A stretch of DNA of 64,000 nucleotides from Isoetes taiwanensis (Eukaryota; Streptophyta; Lycopodiopsida; Isoetales; Isoetaceae): positions 19,343,881 through 19,407,880 of the forward strand of contig JAJEKV010000021.1 in NCBI GenBank assembly GCA_021234155.1. Direction: 5' to 3'. The position numbers and the translations under genes were made by a program. The stretch's first letter is position 1, and every line of letters starts with the position of its first letter. This document shows, piece by piece, positions 12,465 to 23,313 of this stretch. Under the pieces are notes generated by a model. The model saw only the letters and a program-made list of their open reading frames with translations. It searched no databases and was not told where the DNA came from.

Positions 12465-13735
12465 CCCCCACTCGGTCGTGGAGGTGTAGATCCCCCACTC
12501 AACAATTGCATGCCAAGGTGTTGAATGAAGTGATTGTGTTTGAGCCGATGGAGAGCCTTTGTGAAGATGTCGGCTGATCATGTCATTGGTAGGACAAGAT
12601 TGGAGATGAAGGTCTGATCATGGACAAGATTAAGAAGGAAATGATATTGAATATCGATGTGCTTGACGCGACGATGAAGGATGGGATTATGAGCAATGGC
12701 AAGAGCACCTTGATTGTCAACATGGATGGTGGTGGCAGGAGTGAGGTATATGTAATCGAAAGAAGACCTAAACGGCCAAATGGCTTCCTTTGATGCATGA
12801 GCAAGGGCAACATATTCGCTTCGGGTCGAGAGGGCAACACAAATAAGTTGTTTTGAGTCGCCCTCCAACTAATGGCTGATCCGCAAGAAAGAAGACATAT
12901 CCCGAAATGGAGCGGGCGGTCATGAGAGTCACCCCTGGGCAACAAGATCTGAGTAGCCATGAAGAGAAACTGTAGGATCGAAAGAGGTGGCAAGCGGAGG
13001 TGGGAAGGCCGATGTAGCTGAGAACACGCTTTGAGGGCAGCAGAATGAGTGTTTTTGGGAGAAGTGGAAAATGGGCTAAGTTTGCATAGTGGAAGGGAAA
13101 GATCAGGTCGTGGTTGAGATGGCGGCTAAGTTGAGCATGCCAAGGATCCGGACGATAGTAATTATGGATGTGCTGGAAGAGAGGGAGAAGTATCCTGACG
13201 GAGGCAAAAAGATGGAGACTGGGTCAAGAGGTGTGATACCGGATTGCAAGCTTGAACCGAACTTTGTGAGCATATCGGTCAAGTACTTGGTCCGATGGAG
13301 ATGTAAGGAGCCGATGTTTGGTTGTAGCGATTTCCATGCCAAGAAAATAGTGGATAGAGCCAAGGTCTTTCATGCAAAAATGGTTTGGAGTTGGTTTTTG
13401 ATGGCTTGAAGTTCAAAGGGGAGGTCGCAACAATCGGGAAGTCATCAACATAACGGAGAATAAGGAGGAAGGTGGGATCATGGCTTAAAGTATACACTAG
13501 GATCCGCAGCATTCCGGAAAACCAAGGCTCGAGTAAGGTTTGGTCAAGACGCAGTATACCATGATCGCGGAAGCTTGCCGGAAGACCATAGAGAGCTTTA
13601 TGAAGACGCATGCACCGGGCTGGGATCAAAGGAGATGAAGCCTTGTGGTTGTTCGAGATACACCTCTTCATGAAGATCGCCATTGAGAAAGGCGTTGTGA
13701 ACATCCATTTGATATATGAATGCAGCCTACATATC
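12465..13735 (-). mobile_element. Ty1/copia RT-RNase H remnant
   Basis: The minus strand carries recognisable copia polyprotein pieces in the expected order. Near 13690 is [16 protein letters not shown], start of the reverse transcriptase core; then LHKALYGL; then YVDD with VATSP near 13430-13450; then the RNase H block with SRSEYVALAHASKEAIW, VDNQGALAIAHNP and KHIDIQYHFL; and finally ADIFTKALHR just before the polypurine tract. These occupy at least three frames with many frameshifts, so the element is dead. The 5' side stops at about 13725, where gag, protease and integrase should lie, so it is also 5'-truncated. It sits beside, and probably inside an intron of, the minus-strand gene whose exon ends at 13799. 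Confidence 0.9.
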
Positions 13736-13798
13736 ACTTAAATTTAGCAGACCGAATTAGCGAAGAAAAGCAAAGCAACAACTTAAAGTATTACATAC

Positions 13799-13935
13799 CC
13801 TTTGATTGCTTTCTCGTTAGTCGTGATAACCGTAGAAGAGGATTCAAGACGGAATTCAGTGTGTGGGATCTTGGAATCGATGGTGCGAAGAAAAACAGAC
13901 CAGCACAAAATGGTCATTCTCAAGGATAGGTGCAA
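13799..13935 (-). CDS. exon of unidentified spliced gene
   Basis: On the minus strand an open segment containing IDSKIPHTEFRLE and VITTNEKAIKG runs into a canonical donor, GG|GTATGT, at 13798. The upstream boundary is unclear. It lies between the truncated copia element and the exons at 14.6-15 kb on the same strand, which end at a stop codon at 14650. It may therefore be a separate gene, or that stop may be misjudged. I do not recognise the protein. Confidence 0.35.
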
Positions 13936-14367
13936 GGATATGATGGCATTTAGCTACCACAATCCCCTTCATCCCCCGATTTCACTATTTCAATGACATT
14001 CGTGATCCTTCAAATGATTCACCTTTCTTTTTGCTGCTGGTAGCTTCTAAACCTTATATAGTTGTAAAAAGGGATAATAAAAGATTTTGCTCTTCCACCG
14101 AAAAGGCAATGTCTCATACAAGCACGGATTAGATTAAGATTAACATTACGCACAAGGAATAGCAACAAATACAAACCGGTTTTAAACCGTGTTATTACCC
14201 GCCATAAAGATCCACTAAGCGGCTACTCATTTTAGAGTTAGTTGCACATAAAATTGCTATGTCGATGCAACCACTTTCATTTTCAACCGGGCGGACAGTT
14301 CTTGAATGTATGGAATGGGCTGAATTCCATAAGTTTATCCTTGTCATCATTTCGTTGTCGGATCCAA

Positions 14368-14638
14368 GATGTTAGTGTCATATTAACAATTGATCCATGA
14401 CAATAAAGCATAAATTGATACCTTCCAATCTCGTTTCCAAAGTGGTTTAGACCTGCAAAACGCGAGTAGAATATAATAAGCCTACTTGAAGCATAAGTAA
14501 GTCAATGTTAGTGTCATATTAACAATTGATCCATGACAATAAAGCATAAATTGATACCTTCCAATCTCTGTTTCCAGTGGTTTAGACCTGCAAAACGAGT
14601 AAAATATAATAAGCTACTGAAGTATAAGTAAGTCAATG
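14368..14638. repeat. 138-bp tandem duplication
   Basis: Two units starting GTTAGTGTCATATTAACAAT at about 14370 and 14508 extend through TTGATACCTTCCAATCTC and GACCTGCAAAACG to AAGTAAGTCAAT. They are highly similar, with small single-base indels between them, so the duplication is fairly young. It lies immediately downstream of the last exon of the minus-strand gene. Confidence 0.85.
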
Positions 14639-14649
14639 TAAGCTAGCAA

Positions 14650-16960
14650 TTACCGTTTTGCAGCGGATGTCCCTGCTCTGGTTTGCACTCTCTTTTTTCC
14701 AGCTGTTTTGGCATCAGCTTTGACCATAAATTTAGTCGTTGTCTTGGTTGCAATCTCCAAGGCTTCTTCAACATCATCTAGCTCCTTTGAATCGTCATGA
14801 AGTCTCTCGAAGACAAGAAAGTGCTTCATTCTAATGTTTTGAAAGCAAGACAAAAAAAGAAACACGTACCTGCCAAAGAACAAGCCTTTTCCTCAACTTG
14901 AAAAACAGCAGCTTCAGGACTGTTTTCAATGTCGTCACCAACATCTTCAGTAATTTTATCTGTAAACACGTCAACGTAAGTTTCAAAATACAAAAAAAAA
15001 TTAGAAACCCCAAAAGGAGAGAGAATTATTTTTCGGGCTTTCGACTAGTTGTCTAATAATAGCAGCTCGGCTTCACCGGTGGGATCTCTTTTTGGAAAAC
15101 AACCTCGCTGAAAAATATTGAACATTAGTGAACTCTAACTACAACAGATGCAATCTTAATGTAATCGAGAATGTCATCACCCTACCTTCCACATACCCCC
15201 GCTCTCCAAATCTCGCAGACCGATTGCTTATGAGTTGTTGCAATTCTCAAAGGTGATGTAGATGTGGATGGACTTCCAACATCGATAGCAAATAAAGATC
15301 TTTGTGCGTGTTCAGCAATTGGGATGTCGAGAATGGTAAATGCAACCCCATCTCAATAACATTCTTCTTTTCACCTACAACATGAAATTTTGCTATATTC
15401 GAACTTAAGCATAGTGCACCTAAACATGAATTATTTAGTTTACCAGCTTTTACTTCTTCCTTTCTTGATACTACCCATATGTCCGCATTGACACAATTGG
15501 GTGTCAATAAGAAATGTAAACACTTGATTCAGAATCAAGGAAGATGTAGAGTAGATAGAAGCAAAATCAAGAAAAACAATCAGATGCAAATCAAAATGTA
15601 ACAAATGTTAATTACATGCAAGTAGGTTTTACTACAGGCAAACTTTCTGCTGATAATGTAACGACAAAATAGAAGTACATTAGTGTACATAGCATCACAA
15701 TGTAAAGGAAAACCAAATACTAAATTCAAATGTATTTTAACAAAAATATTTTATCAATACACCCTATCAAATACATCATTCAAAGATTGAATGTAAAGGA
15801 AAGTCAAATACCAAATTCATATGCATTTTCGATCACATGTAAATGCAAAGTAATACCAATGCAATACACCCTATTAATAATAATCGTAAAGGAATCTTAA
15901 AAGCACTTCATGGCACATGTAAATGTAAAATACGTAGCAAATACATTTCCTTTACAAGAAAGACAAACCACCTAAATCAAATGTTAATACGGTTTATGTA
16001 CATGATGGAAACTAACTACATCTAAGTACACTCAAACTAATTATGTAATCAAAATAGAAATAGATGTACCTTCGAAGGATTCTTAAAAGGTCGCGCGGGT
16101 CCCTGGACCATGAACAATCATGTACACATGTATTCGTTGTTGAAACCCTCAATATAAGACAAAATAGACAATATGTATGACCACAAAGTGGAGATATTAC
16201 CATGGTCGAAATAAGGCAATCATTGTATTTGCCGCAAGTATTGCTTTATATGTGAGAATGAAGCATCCGCCTTCTTTGAGTGGTATGGGAGCGGGCTGCC
16301 GGCAGCCCATCGGGTCTGACCTTTCCAAATGCTTAGTCATCTCCTTTATTCTATTCTCACGCTTGGAATTAACTTCCAAATCCTTGCTGATTTTTTCAAT
16401 GGCGACTTCTAATTCTTGCAAATCAGCCTTTTAAACAATCAATGGGAATCATTAGAGCATCTAAGTCCAGCAATATAACTTGATTTCTCCTCCTCTAAAT
16501 GGGATGCCAAAGCCATTTGCACATCGGGCTGGCTTCCCGCTTGCTTTAAAACTGCCATAATGCCGAACCGCTCACATATTTTTGCATCTTTACTCGCACA
16601 AGTCTTGTCAAGAAGCTCTTATCACTCTCATGCTTCAACAGTTCAATTTCCATTGTTTTCCTTTTCTCTTTTTTAAAGTCTCAGATTTCATCAAGCATGG
16701 AGGCGAATCTAATGCTTTTGTTTCCCTCCACCTTTTCATCATTTCCAACCTTGCCCCAATTCTAACGAGGCATACATTTAATAGCTTTAACATTGGAAGA
16801 CTTTATCGAAGCTAATTGTCACGTCGATTCTTTTGAGAGCCTTTTGAATGAAGACTTCAGAATTTTTCACCTCATCCCAATCAATGCGCACTCCTTTGTA
16901 ATGAAGTGCATATGCTCTGCAAAATACAATGGAATGTGATGATTTGCAATGTCCCTCCTA
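14650..16960 (-). CDS. unidentified multi-exon coiled-coil gene (3' part)
   Basis: Several minus-strand segments look like true exons. 14870-14959 encodes KITEDVGDDIENSPEAAVF and ends at a strong donor, CAG|GTACGT. 14650 to about 14805 encodes DDSKELDDVEEALEIATK and a lysine-rich C-terminus ending GTSAAKR and a stop. Further upstream on that strand, 16.2-16.4 kb encodes a heptad-like run with QELEVAIEKISKDLEVN, and 16.83-16.91 kb encodes WDEVKNSEVFIQKALKRI. A further open segment at 15247-15507 includes CVNADIWVVSRKEE. The exons suggest a nuclear or chromosome-associated coiled-coil protein with a basic tail, but that is inference from composition only. Exon joins other than those given are not resolved. 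Confidence 0.4.
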
Positions 16961-17317
16961 CAAAAAACGTTTCATACACGGTAAAAAATCGCCATCCAAC
17001 CGAGGTTTAATCCTCAGACTCTTGATAACCCCTAACAGCAGGGGCTTTAACCCCCAAACATCCTACACTATTTGCACTAGCCTCGAAACATGCTATCAAA
17101 ATTGTTGTTCTAAAAGCCTAATGCTTACCCTTGTCAAACTCTAAGCAGAAGACCTCCCGACCAAGAAGACCCACTTTGAGTTTTCGGCCATAGTTCTAGT
17201 GGGAGACCTTGGCATGGGCTTTGGCTGTGTTTGTTGCGAGGAGATTTTTGAGATGTCTTTGTTCCAAGTCTGTTTTGCCATGATCTCTTCCCTGGTGCTT
17301 CAGCTCTACGAAAATGC

Positions 17318-17462
17318 AAGCTTTTGGCTATGGAGGTCCCGATCTTGGCTATGGATGGATGTCAAGCTTTGGCTATGGAGGTTCGAATATGGATGTCAAG
17401 CTTCGGCTATGGAGGTTCGAATATGGATGTCAAGCTGGCCATGGAGGTTCGAGCGGGAGGAA
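17318..17462. repeat. 33-34-bp minisatellite, Gly/Tyr coding flavour
   Basis: Three to four imperfect units built on CTATGGAGGTTCGAATATGG and ATGTCAAGCTT repeat with a period of about 33-34 bp. Read on the + strand they give GYGG-type peptides, such as FGYGGSNMDVKL, reminiscent of glycine-rich RNA-binding proteins. The frame drifts between units, so present coding is doubtful. Confidence 0.7.
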
Positions 17463-17724
17463 GGTTGAACAGAGGGAGGAGAGTTCAAAATTATTTTGCC
17501 CTATTAATGATTCATTCCAAGAATAATAACTCGGGGAGGGATTTCCTTTACATTTTGAATATGTAAATGTAAAATATGTGCACTTTTTTTTTGCCCACCC
17601 TTTCATGCTTCTACCCTGTCTTACAAGAATTTGTAAATTGCACCAGGTTCAAGCACAACAACATTTTGAGATGCCTTTATTCCCAGTCAATGGAAAAACC
17701 TTTGTGCTCAGGAGTTGCCGTCTG

Positions 17725-17816
17725 CATGCACATGCACATTGTCAATAGTATAGTTGCAGGAAGATGATGCACATTATCAAGAGTATAGTTGCACATGCAC
17801 ATTATCAACAGTATTT
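17725..17816. repeat. short tandem repeat with GCACATTATCAA
   Basis: Three neighbouring imperfect copies of a 30-35-bp unit containing TGCACATTATCAA and AGTATAGTTGCA occur here. No coding potential is visible. Confidence 0.6.
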
Positions 17817-18559
17817 AAAAACTCTATAAGTTATGCTCCTCTACTGTAGTAGCAAATTTCCTTAGCATTTCAAGTGAGCCAGATTTGAGACTGATGTCAA
17901 ACCTGCAGCATTGGGTTTGCTACGGTGCCTTAGGTTGCATCTGGTGGTCCAATTCCTGACTGTTGCGCAAAGGCAAAGTGGCTTGCAACGTGCTTTAAAT
18001 GTTCTAAATGTCCTAATTCTAGGATGTAATGGAGGGGCACATCATTTCCCCCTCTTGTCTTATGTTCGTAAAGGGGAACATTTGGGGGTTGGGACATCCG
18101 TGCGGTGGATGTCCAATTTTTCTTTTTGAGAACGTTTCCTATAACATGAACTACTATTTGAACGGTGGGATTAACAAATGGAGTTGTTTTATTCCCCCGA
18201 TACCTAAACCCTAGTAAATCTGTAGGGTTTAGGTTTTTGGCAGCCTTCCCTGTCTCTAAAGGGGTCAAGAGCTTTATGCAAGGTGGTTCCTTCAAGGGTT
18301 TGAAGAGAGACCTTAAGAAGGAGAACAAAACCCTCCCCAAGTGCCGCCCAAACTTGCTCCGTTGTGATGAAGCACAATTTCATTAATTATGGACAATACC
18401 TGAATTTATGGACCATTTTTTAGTACACTTGGATGAATGACTCATTTTCATACACTAGTTGACATCCTCTCGGCGAAAAGGCCGCATATGCCTCAAAGAA
18501 GATGCACCGGTATCTTAATAGTATTAGGTATCTTCTTCTTTTGTTTGATGGCTCCTGCT

Positions 18560-21085
18560 TAGTCGATAGTCTCCACTTCTATGGCCACTTGCGGTCGTTG
18601 GCCTCCATCTCTTCTTCCAACAATTGGCATAATATTGGGTAGACTTGGTTCCTCACGGGATTGGCTCCCACCAAGTCACCGTAATAGTCTCAAAGTTCTC
18701 CTTCTTATCATCCATTTGTGGGTCCTCAGAGCTAGGCCCACCCAAGTTGGGCACAACACATCATCGCATGCCATAATAAACATACCTTTCTTCAAATCTT
18801 TGTATGGGTTGAATTCCCAAGACAGTTTGTCCTTCCGGGGGCCGACATAAGGAGGAGTGATAGTAGCAATTGGCTCTACCACTACAGCCTACATGAGGTG
18901 GAGCTTGTGCTTGCCTAGTACATGGCCGAAGTCATTATAAGTGCCTTCACTTTCACCGCTGATGTTCCCGAAGTTCTTGCAAGAGTTTCATCCAATATTC
19001 AATCGTGGCCGTGGAACTGCGGCCGAGTAGTTGGCGCTTCGAGCACCTTTGTTAGACGCTGGAACAAGCAACCCAATGCAATATATGCTTGTGGATATTT
19101 GTTTCGCAACAGGCCAAGGTCCTTCTTCACCCATTTCTTGGGAGGAAGCAGCCTTAGGATATCCAACCGGCATCATGGGCTTCCCCGGCCCTCTTTTTCT
19201 TTCCACATCTTTATTCCACCAAATAGGGCAACCAATCCGTGTAATGGGGTCTAGTTTTGTAATACATGACCGCCAATCACCATTCATAGCTTAACTGAAA
19301 GTTAGAGGGGTGGTATGACCCGCCAATCTATCATCCCCATCTGGTATGTAGCCTTCTATAAAACCCTTCCAATCTGAACTTTGTCAACAACATAGGGCAC
19401 GTGTGGCCCAAGTTGCATTTGTGGAATTCATACAAGAGGTTCTCGCATTGTGAGCACCTCCGCCTTCTTTTTAAAGATGTAGAGAAGTTACCAAACAAGG
19501 CATCATCGATCATCATGTGTGTGACCGCATCATGAACCCTAGCTCAATCTCTTCAAAACACACCAAGATATACTAGGTAAGAAAGATAGGAGAAGACATA
19601 CCTATTCTTGTTCTGTCCAGATGCTGTCCAACCGCAAATAAAGTATCTTGGGCAGAGGCTTCAATGATGGTCCCCGCGGCTCGCGGGTAAATTAGCAGGT
19701 ATGTCGGTATTGATAGTGACAACTTTGACTCCAAGGTCAAGTCAGGTCTCAAGAATGAGGAGACCCATTTTGGGAGCAGATGATTCGTGTAACCGATGTG
19801 GCCTCCTCGTAGACTGCGTGCCCCATCTCTAATCTCTTCAAGATGCTATTCAAAGAACCTACATGGAAGTTAGAGTCATCTCGGGGCCATAAGTCCGTGG
19901 GCAAAGTTTCCATAAGATCCATTCCCATGACCATGAGTCAATGCACCGGGCCAATGTCGCTTTAATTTTGTCAAGTCTCCCAGAGTATTTTACGATTGTT
20001 GCAATTTTAGAATCATTGTTTTGGCTTGATCCATTTTGTCGTGAATAATACAAAGATATTGGCCGGATACCGTGTGGAGTATAATCCACTCCACCAAGAT
20101 CGTGTTGCGACACCAGGCCCGCTTCCCGCCTATGCGCCTTCTTTTTCATCATGCAACATCCTCCCCTCTCCTTCATCTTTGGTCTTCAAGAACTTCAGAC
20201 GATCACTCACATGTATCGTGATTTGAGAATGCAATTTTTTGCGACATCGACGTCCTGAACTCCGCTTCCATCGCTCTATGAAAACGGCTTGATACCTTCT
20301 GCCGCCAATGCCACAACCTCTCGTGATTAACCTCTTCTAGAATGCCGGACTTCGTGAAACATTTGCAACTTCCCCGACATTCTCTTATCCCTCGCTTTCT
20401 CCCGCCACGGCAAGGATTCACCGCTCTCCTCACGAACATGGAAAACACGGCCTCACATGCCAACGCCGAGGAGCAGGGTTTGTGCCATTAATTACTATGT
20501 TCGGCCTTATGCACCCTCAAGAAATTGGCCTTCCATTTCAGATACCGACTTTGAGATCCCGGTGACCAAGGTACCACGCCTTTCGCGAGAACGAGATTCC
20601 CCGGCAAAGACCGTCCCACTCTTCGACCTTCATGTTGTTGGCGAACATGTCATAAACAAAAGTAACCCTATCACTTGATTTCATGGCAAGGAATTCCCTT
20701 TCGTGATGTTAACAACTTGATTCCTAGAGAACCCGACACAACACCTATTCTTGCAACACAAGGTCCTCCGTAAAGTGAGGATAGCATTCTCGAGTGGTGA
20801 GACGAGCAAGCTTTGTGGCCTCCAACAACCTTCCCGGGTTGTCGGGAATGAAAAGTGTAATGTCGCTTCTCATAATTTGGGTGCCTGATGCTCGGAGCTC
20901 CCGGCCGGACACAATATCTGCCTTCCCAAGGTGTGCGGTCAATATCTCCCGGAGACCTTTTACCTCCGGCCAACACGCAGGTCATTGCTCCATCTCACGA
21001 AGCATCCCCGCTTCGCACCGCGAAGCAACCCCGGCAACGGATGTTCACTTTAAAGGGAGGGAAACCTTCGCCATGATATAATTCC
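18560..21085 (-). pseudogene. degraded unknown coding sequence
   Basis: On the minus strand, conserved-looking peptide runs appear in alternating frames over 2.5 kb. They include a possible start MAKVSLPLK near 21073, then ITLFIPDNPGRLLEATKLA and FTEDLVLQE (20750-20900), SSDRVTFVYDMFANNMKVEE (20600-20690), GMDLMETLPTDLWPRDDSN (19850-19930), a Cys/His cluster CSQCENLLYEFHKCNLGHTC (19390-19460), WWNKDVERKRGPGKPMMP (19170-19220), and GMFIMACDDVLCPTWVG near 18740-18790. The last run has the feel of a chromatin-reader type domain in plant transposon proteins. I cannot assign a family. Frequent frame changes argue for a pseudogene or poor consensus. Confidence 0.35.
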
Positions 21086-21649
21086 CACAAACTTGAAACC
21101 CAAAAAACTGGTCACAAACCGTGATCATCGGGGGCTGAAAGATATGAATCCCTTTCCGTAATAATGGAGTCGCATGAGTGCCATATCTCACAATCCTTTT
21201 CAAGAAGGGTATATCTTGTCAGCGGTTGTGTCTCCCTTCCCCACCGTTGTCCGCCGTTGCCTTTTGTCGGGACGCCATTAGCGCATCTAACTCACGAAAG
21301 CATCTTCACTTCTCCACAGAATCCTAATGAGCCCCCGGGCTTCTCGCTATTGTGGTTGCATCCCGAGTTGGCCGTGGAAGGGTATGGTGGCCTTCTAACA
21401 CTTCCTCCACACCTACGCCAAGAAGTCCTTTCGATATCTCCTTGAAGTGGCATTGTGTCACACGGCCCCACAACTCCCTTTGCTACTAGATGTTCATTAA
21501 GGAAGAGATACAAACCCCACAAGGATTTCAAGAGTGTTAAAATCGGTAAGGAAGACGAAAGCAATGCAAATGACCGGGGACTCCCATTCAATGGTTACAA
21601 GGACACAAAATTGGCTGCCCTTTTTTACATATGAGGTCTTTAGATTCCC

Positions 21650-22195
21650 TTGTATAAGGTTAGTATTGGATGCAAGAAGTCTCACAATGGGTAGAAAAGA
21701 AGGTTCTCACTCGGAAGGTTATATTCACAAGACAAATTGGGCTACCAATTTGTTCTGCGTGGGTGGTGGTAGAGGAGCTGTAAAGGGGGTACACACCGCC
21801 GTCCGCCCAATTTAGCTATCACCAAGAGAAAACACATTCGAGATACACCTGGCCCAACGACAGTTTCACCTATCCGTCATCTACGAAGGGACAATATGGG
21901 CGATCACCAATTTGTCCCATTGTTGCAAATTGGGCGTCACCAATTTGAACCTAATCAGGTGCTTATATAAGGGTATTATTGATGCAACCACCCCACAATG
22001 GGTACAAAAGAAGGTTGTCTGGCCCGAAGCAGATATATATCACAAGACAAATTGGGCTCACCAATTTGTTCGTGGTGGTTAAAGACCCGTGAAGTAGGCG
22101 AGACTCTACCGCCCAATTTAGTTGTCACCAAGATAAAACACCTTCGAGATACGCTTTGTCCACCCGCAGCTTACACCCACTGGGTCACCTACACA
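21650..22195. repeat. ~315-bp tandem duplication carrying palindromes
   Basis: Two diverged copies (about 21655-21880 and 21965-22195) share CACAATGGGTA, AAAGAAGGTT, CACAAGACAAATTGGGCT, ACCAATTTGTTC, CCGCCCAATTTAG and TTCGAGATAC in the same order. Each contains one copy of the AAATTGGGC..CCAATTT inverted repeat (21734-21751 and 22049-22067). A further one lies between them at 21927-21946, with a GCGTCA centre. Half-sites CCGCCCAATTTAG follow each main palindrome. Confidence 0.8.
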
Positions 22196-23313
22196 TAGAC
22201 ACTAAGAGAACTAAGGAGGCGCATTAATTAACCGGAATTTATCATTGAGCTCCCAAAACAAATACAATCCCAGCATTGGAAGGGCCTGACTACAAACAAG
22301 GGTTAATGGAGAAAATAGCAGCACACAAATCCTCGCATGACAATTTTAGGAAAAGGGCGGATCGCGATCGAAATTTTAGAGTTTATGTAAATGTGACAAA
22401 GAACTGTGTGAATGAGGAGGAGTAAATCAAGGGTCAAGCCTCACGAAAAGGCGGAATGGAAAGGTGTGAATGAACAAAGCGTGTTTGAAAGAGGTGCTTA
22501 ATGAACAAACCGCGGAATGGAAAGGCGGATTGATAAAATCGGTCACATCACATTTGCAAAAGAATTACACATCGAGGTATGGCTTAATTTAACCGTGGAG
22601 CAAACACAAACCTTTGGAGATCTCACATGAATGAATATGAATCGCTGAAGATGTTTGGCGCCTTGTAGAAAAGATAGTAGCCAAACAAGGCAATCGCTTT
22701 AAAAACAACAGTTTGAAGCGATTTACATTTAAACATGAATTCCCCCAAAATTTGAATGTAATTTCAATTTTAAAAGTTAAATGTCCCACCTAATTTCAAA
22801 TAATGTGTCCGTCCCGAACTTTGAAACACAAGTTCCTCGCTTAAAGCATCGCGGCGACACGCAGGCATGACTCAATTAATTTTAAGGGCTTTAAAAATGA
22901 CAGATTTGAAATTCAAAACTCACAAGACTTATTATTAAGGTCCACAATTAATTCCACGCCGAACCCATCAACGGGTCCATTTTTATTTCAAAAGGCTGCT
23001 TTACATACGCACTACACTTGTCTTCGCCCCAAGAGAGGTCCATAACCCTTTAAAAGCCCCTCATTCTCCTCGACCGCAAATTTAGAAAATCGTCTTCTTT
23101 ACGCTTTGTGTTCGCTAAACACTGTCGCTTTCATATTTCTTAGCCACGAAAGTCGCTTTCATCCCAAGACTATACCCCGAACCACCGTTGGCTTCGATCG
23201 AGCTATTGGCGCTTTGTGTGTCTTCGGGCCGCCATCGCCATCCCATATGCCTTCCTCTCTCAGATTGACCTATCGCCAGTACACCCTCAGACACCAAGGA
23301 ATTTAGCAGCTTG
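22196..23313. other. 5' region of copy B, no gene seen
   Basis: There is no coding signature. Close to the proposed start of copy B there is a TTTAAAAGCC element at about 23049-23058 followed by a C/T-rich leader, which could serve as core promoter and 5' untranslated region. The assignment rests only on position. Confidence 0.25.
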
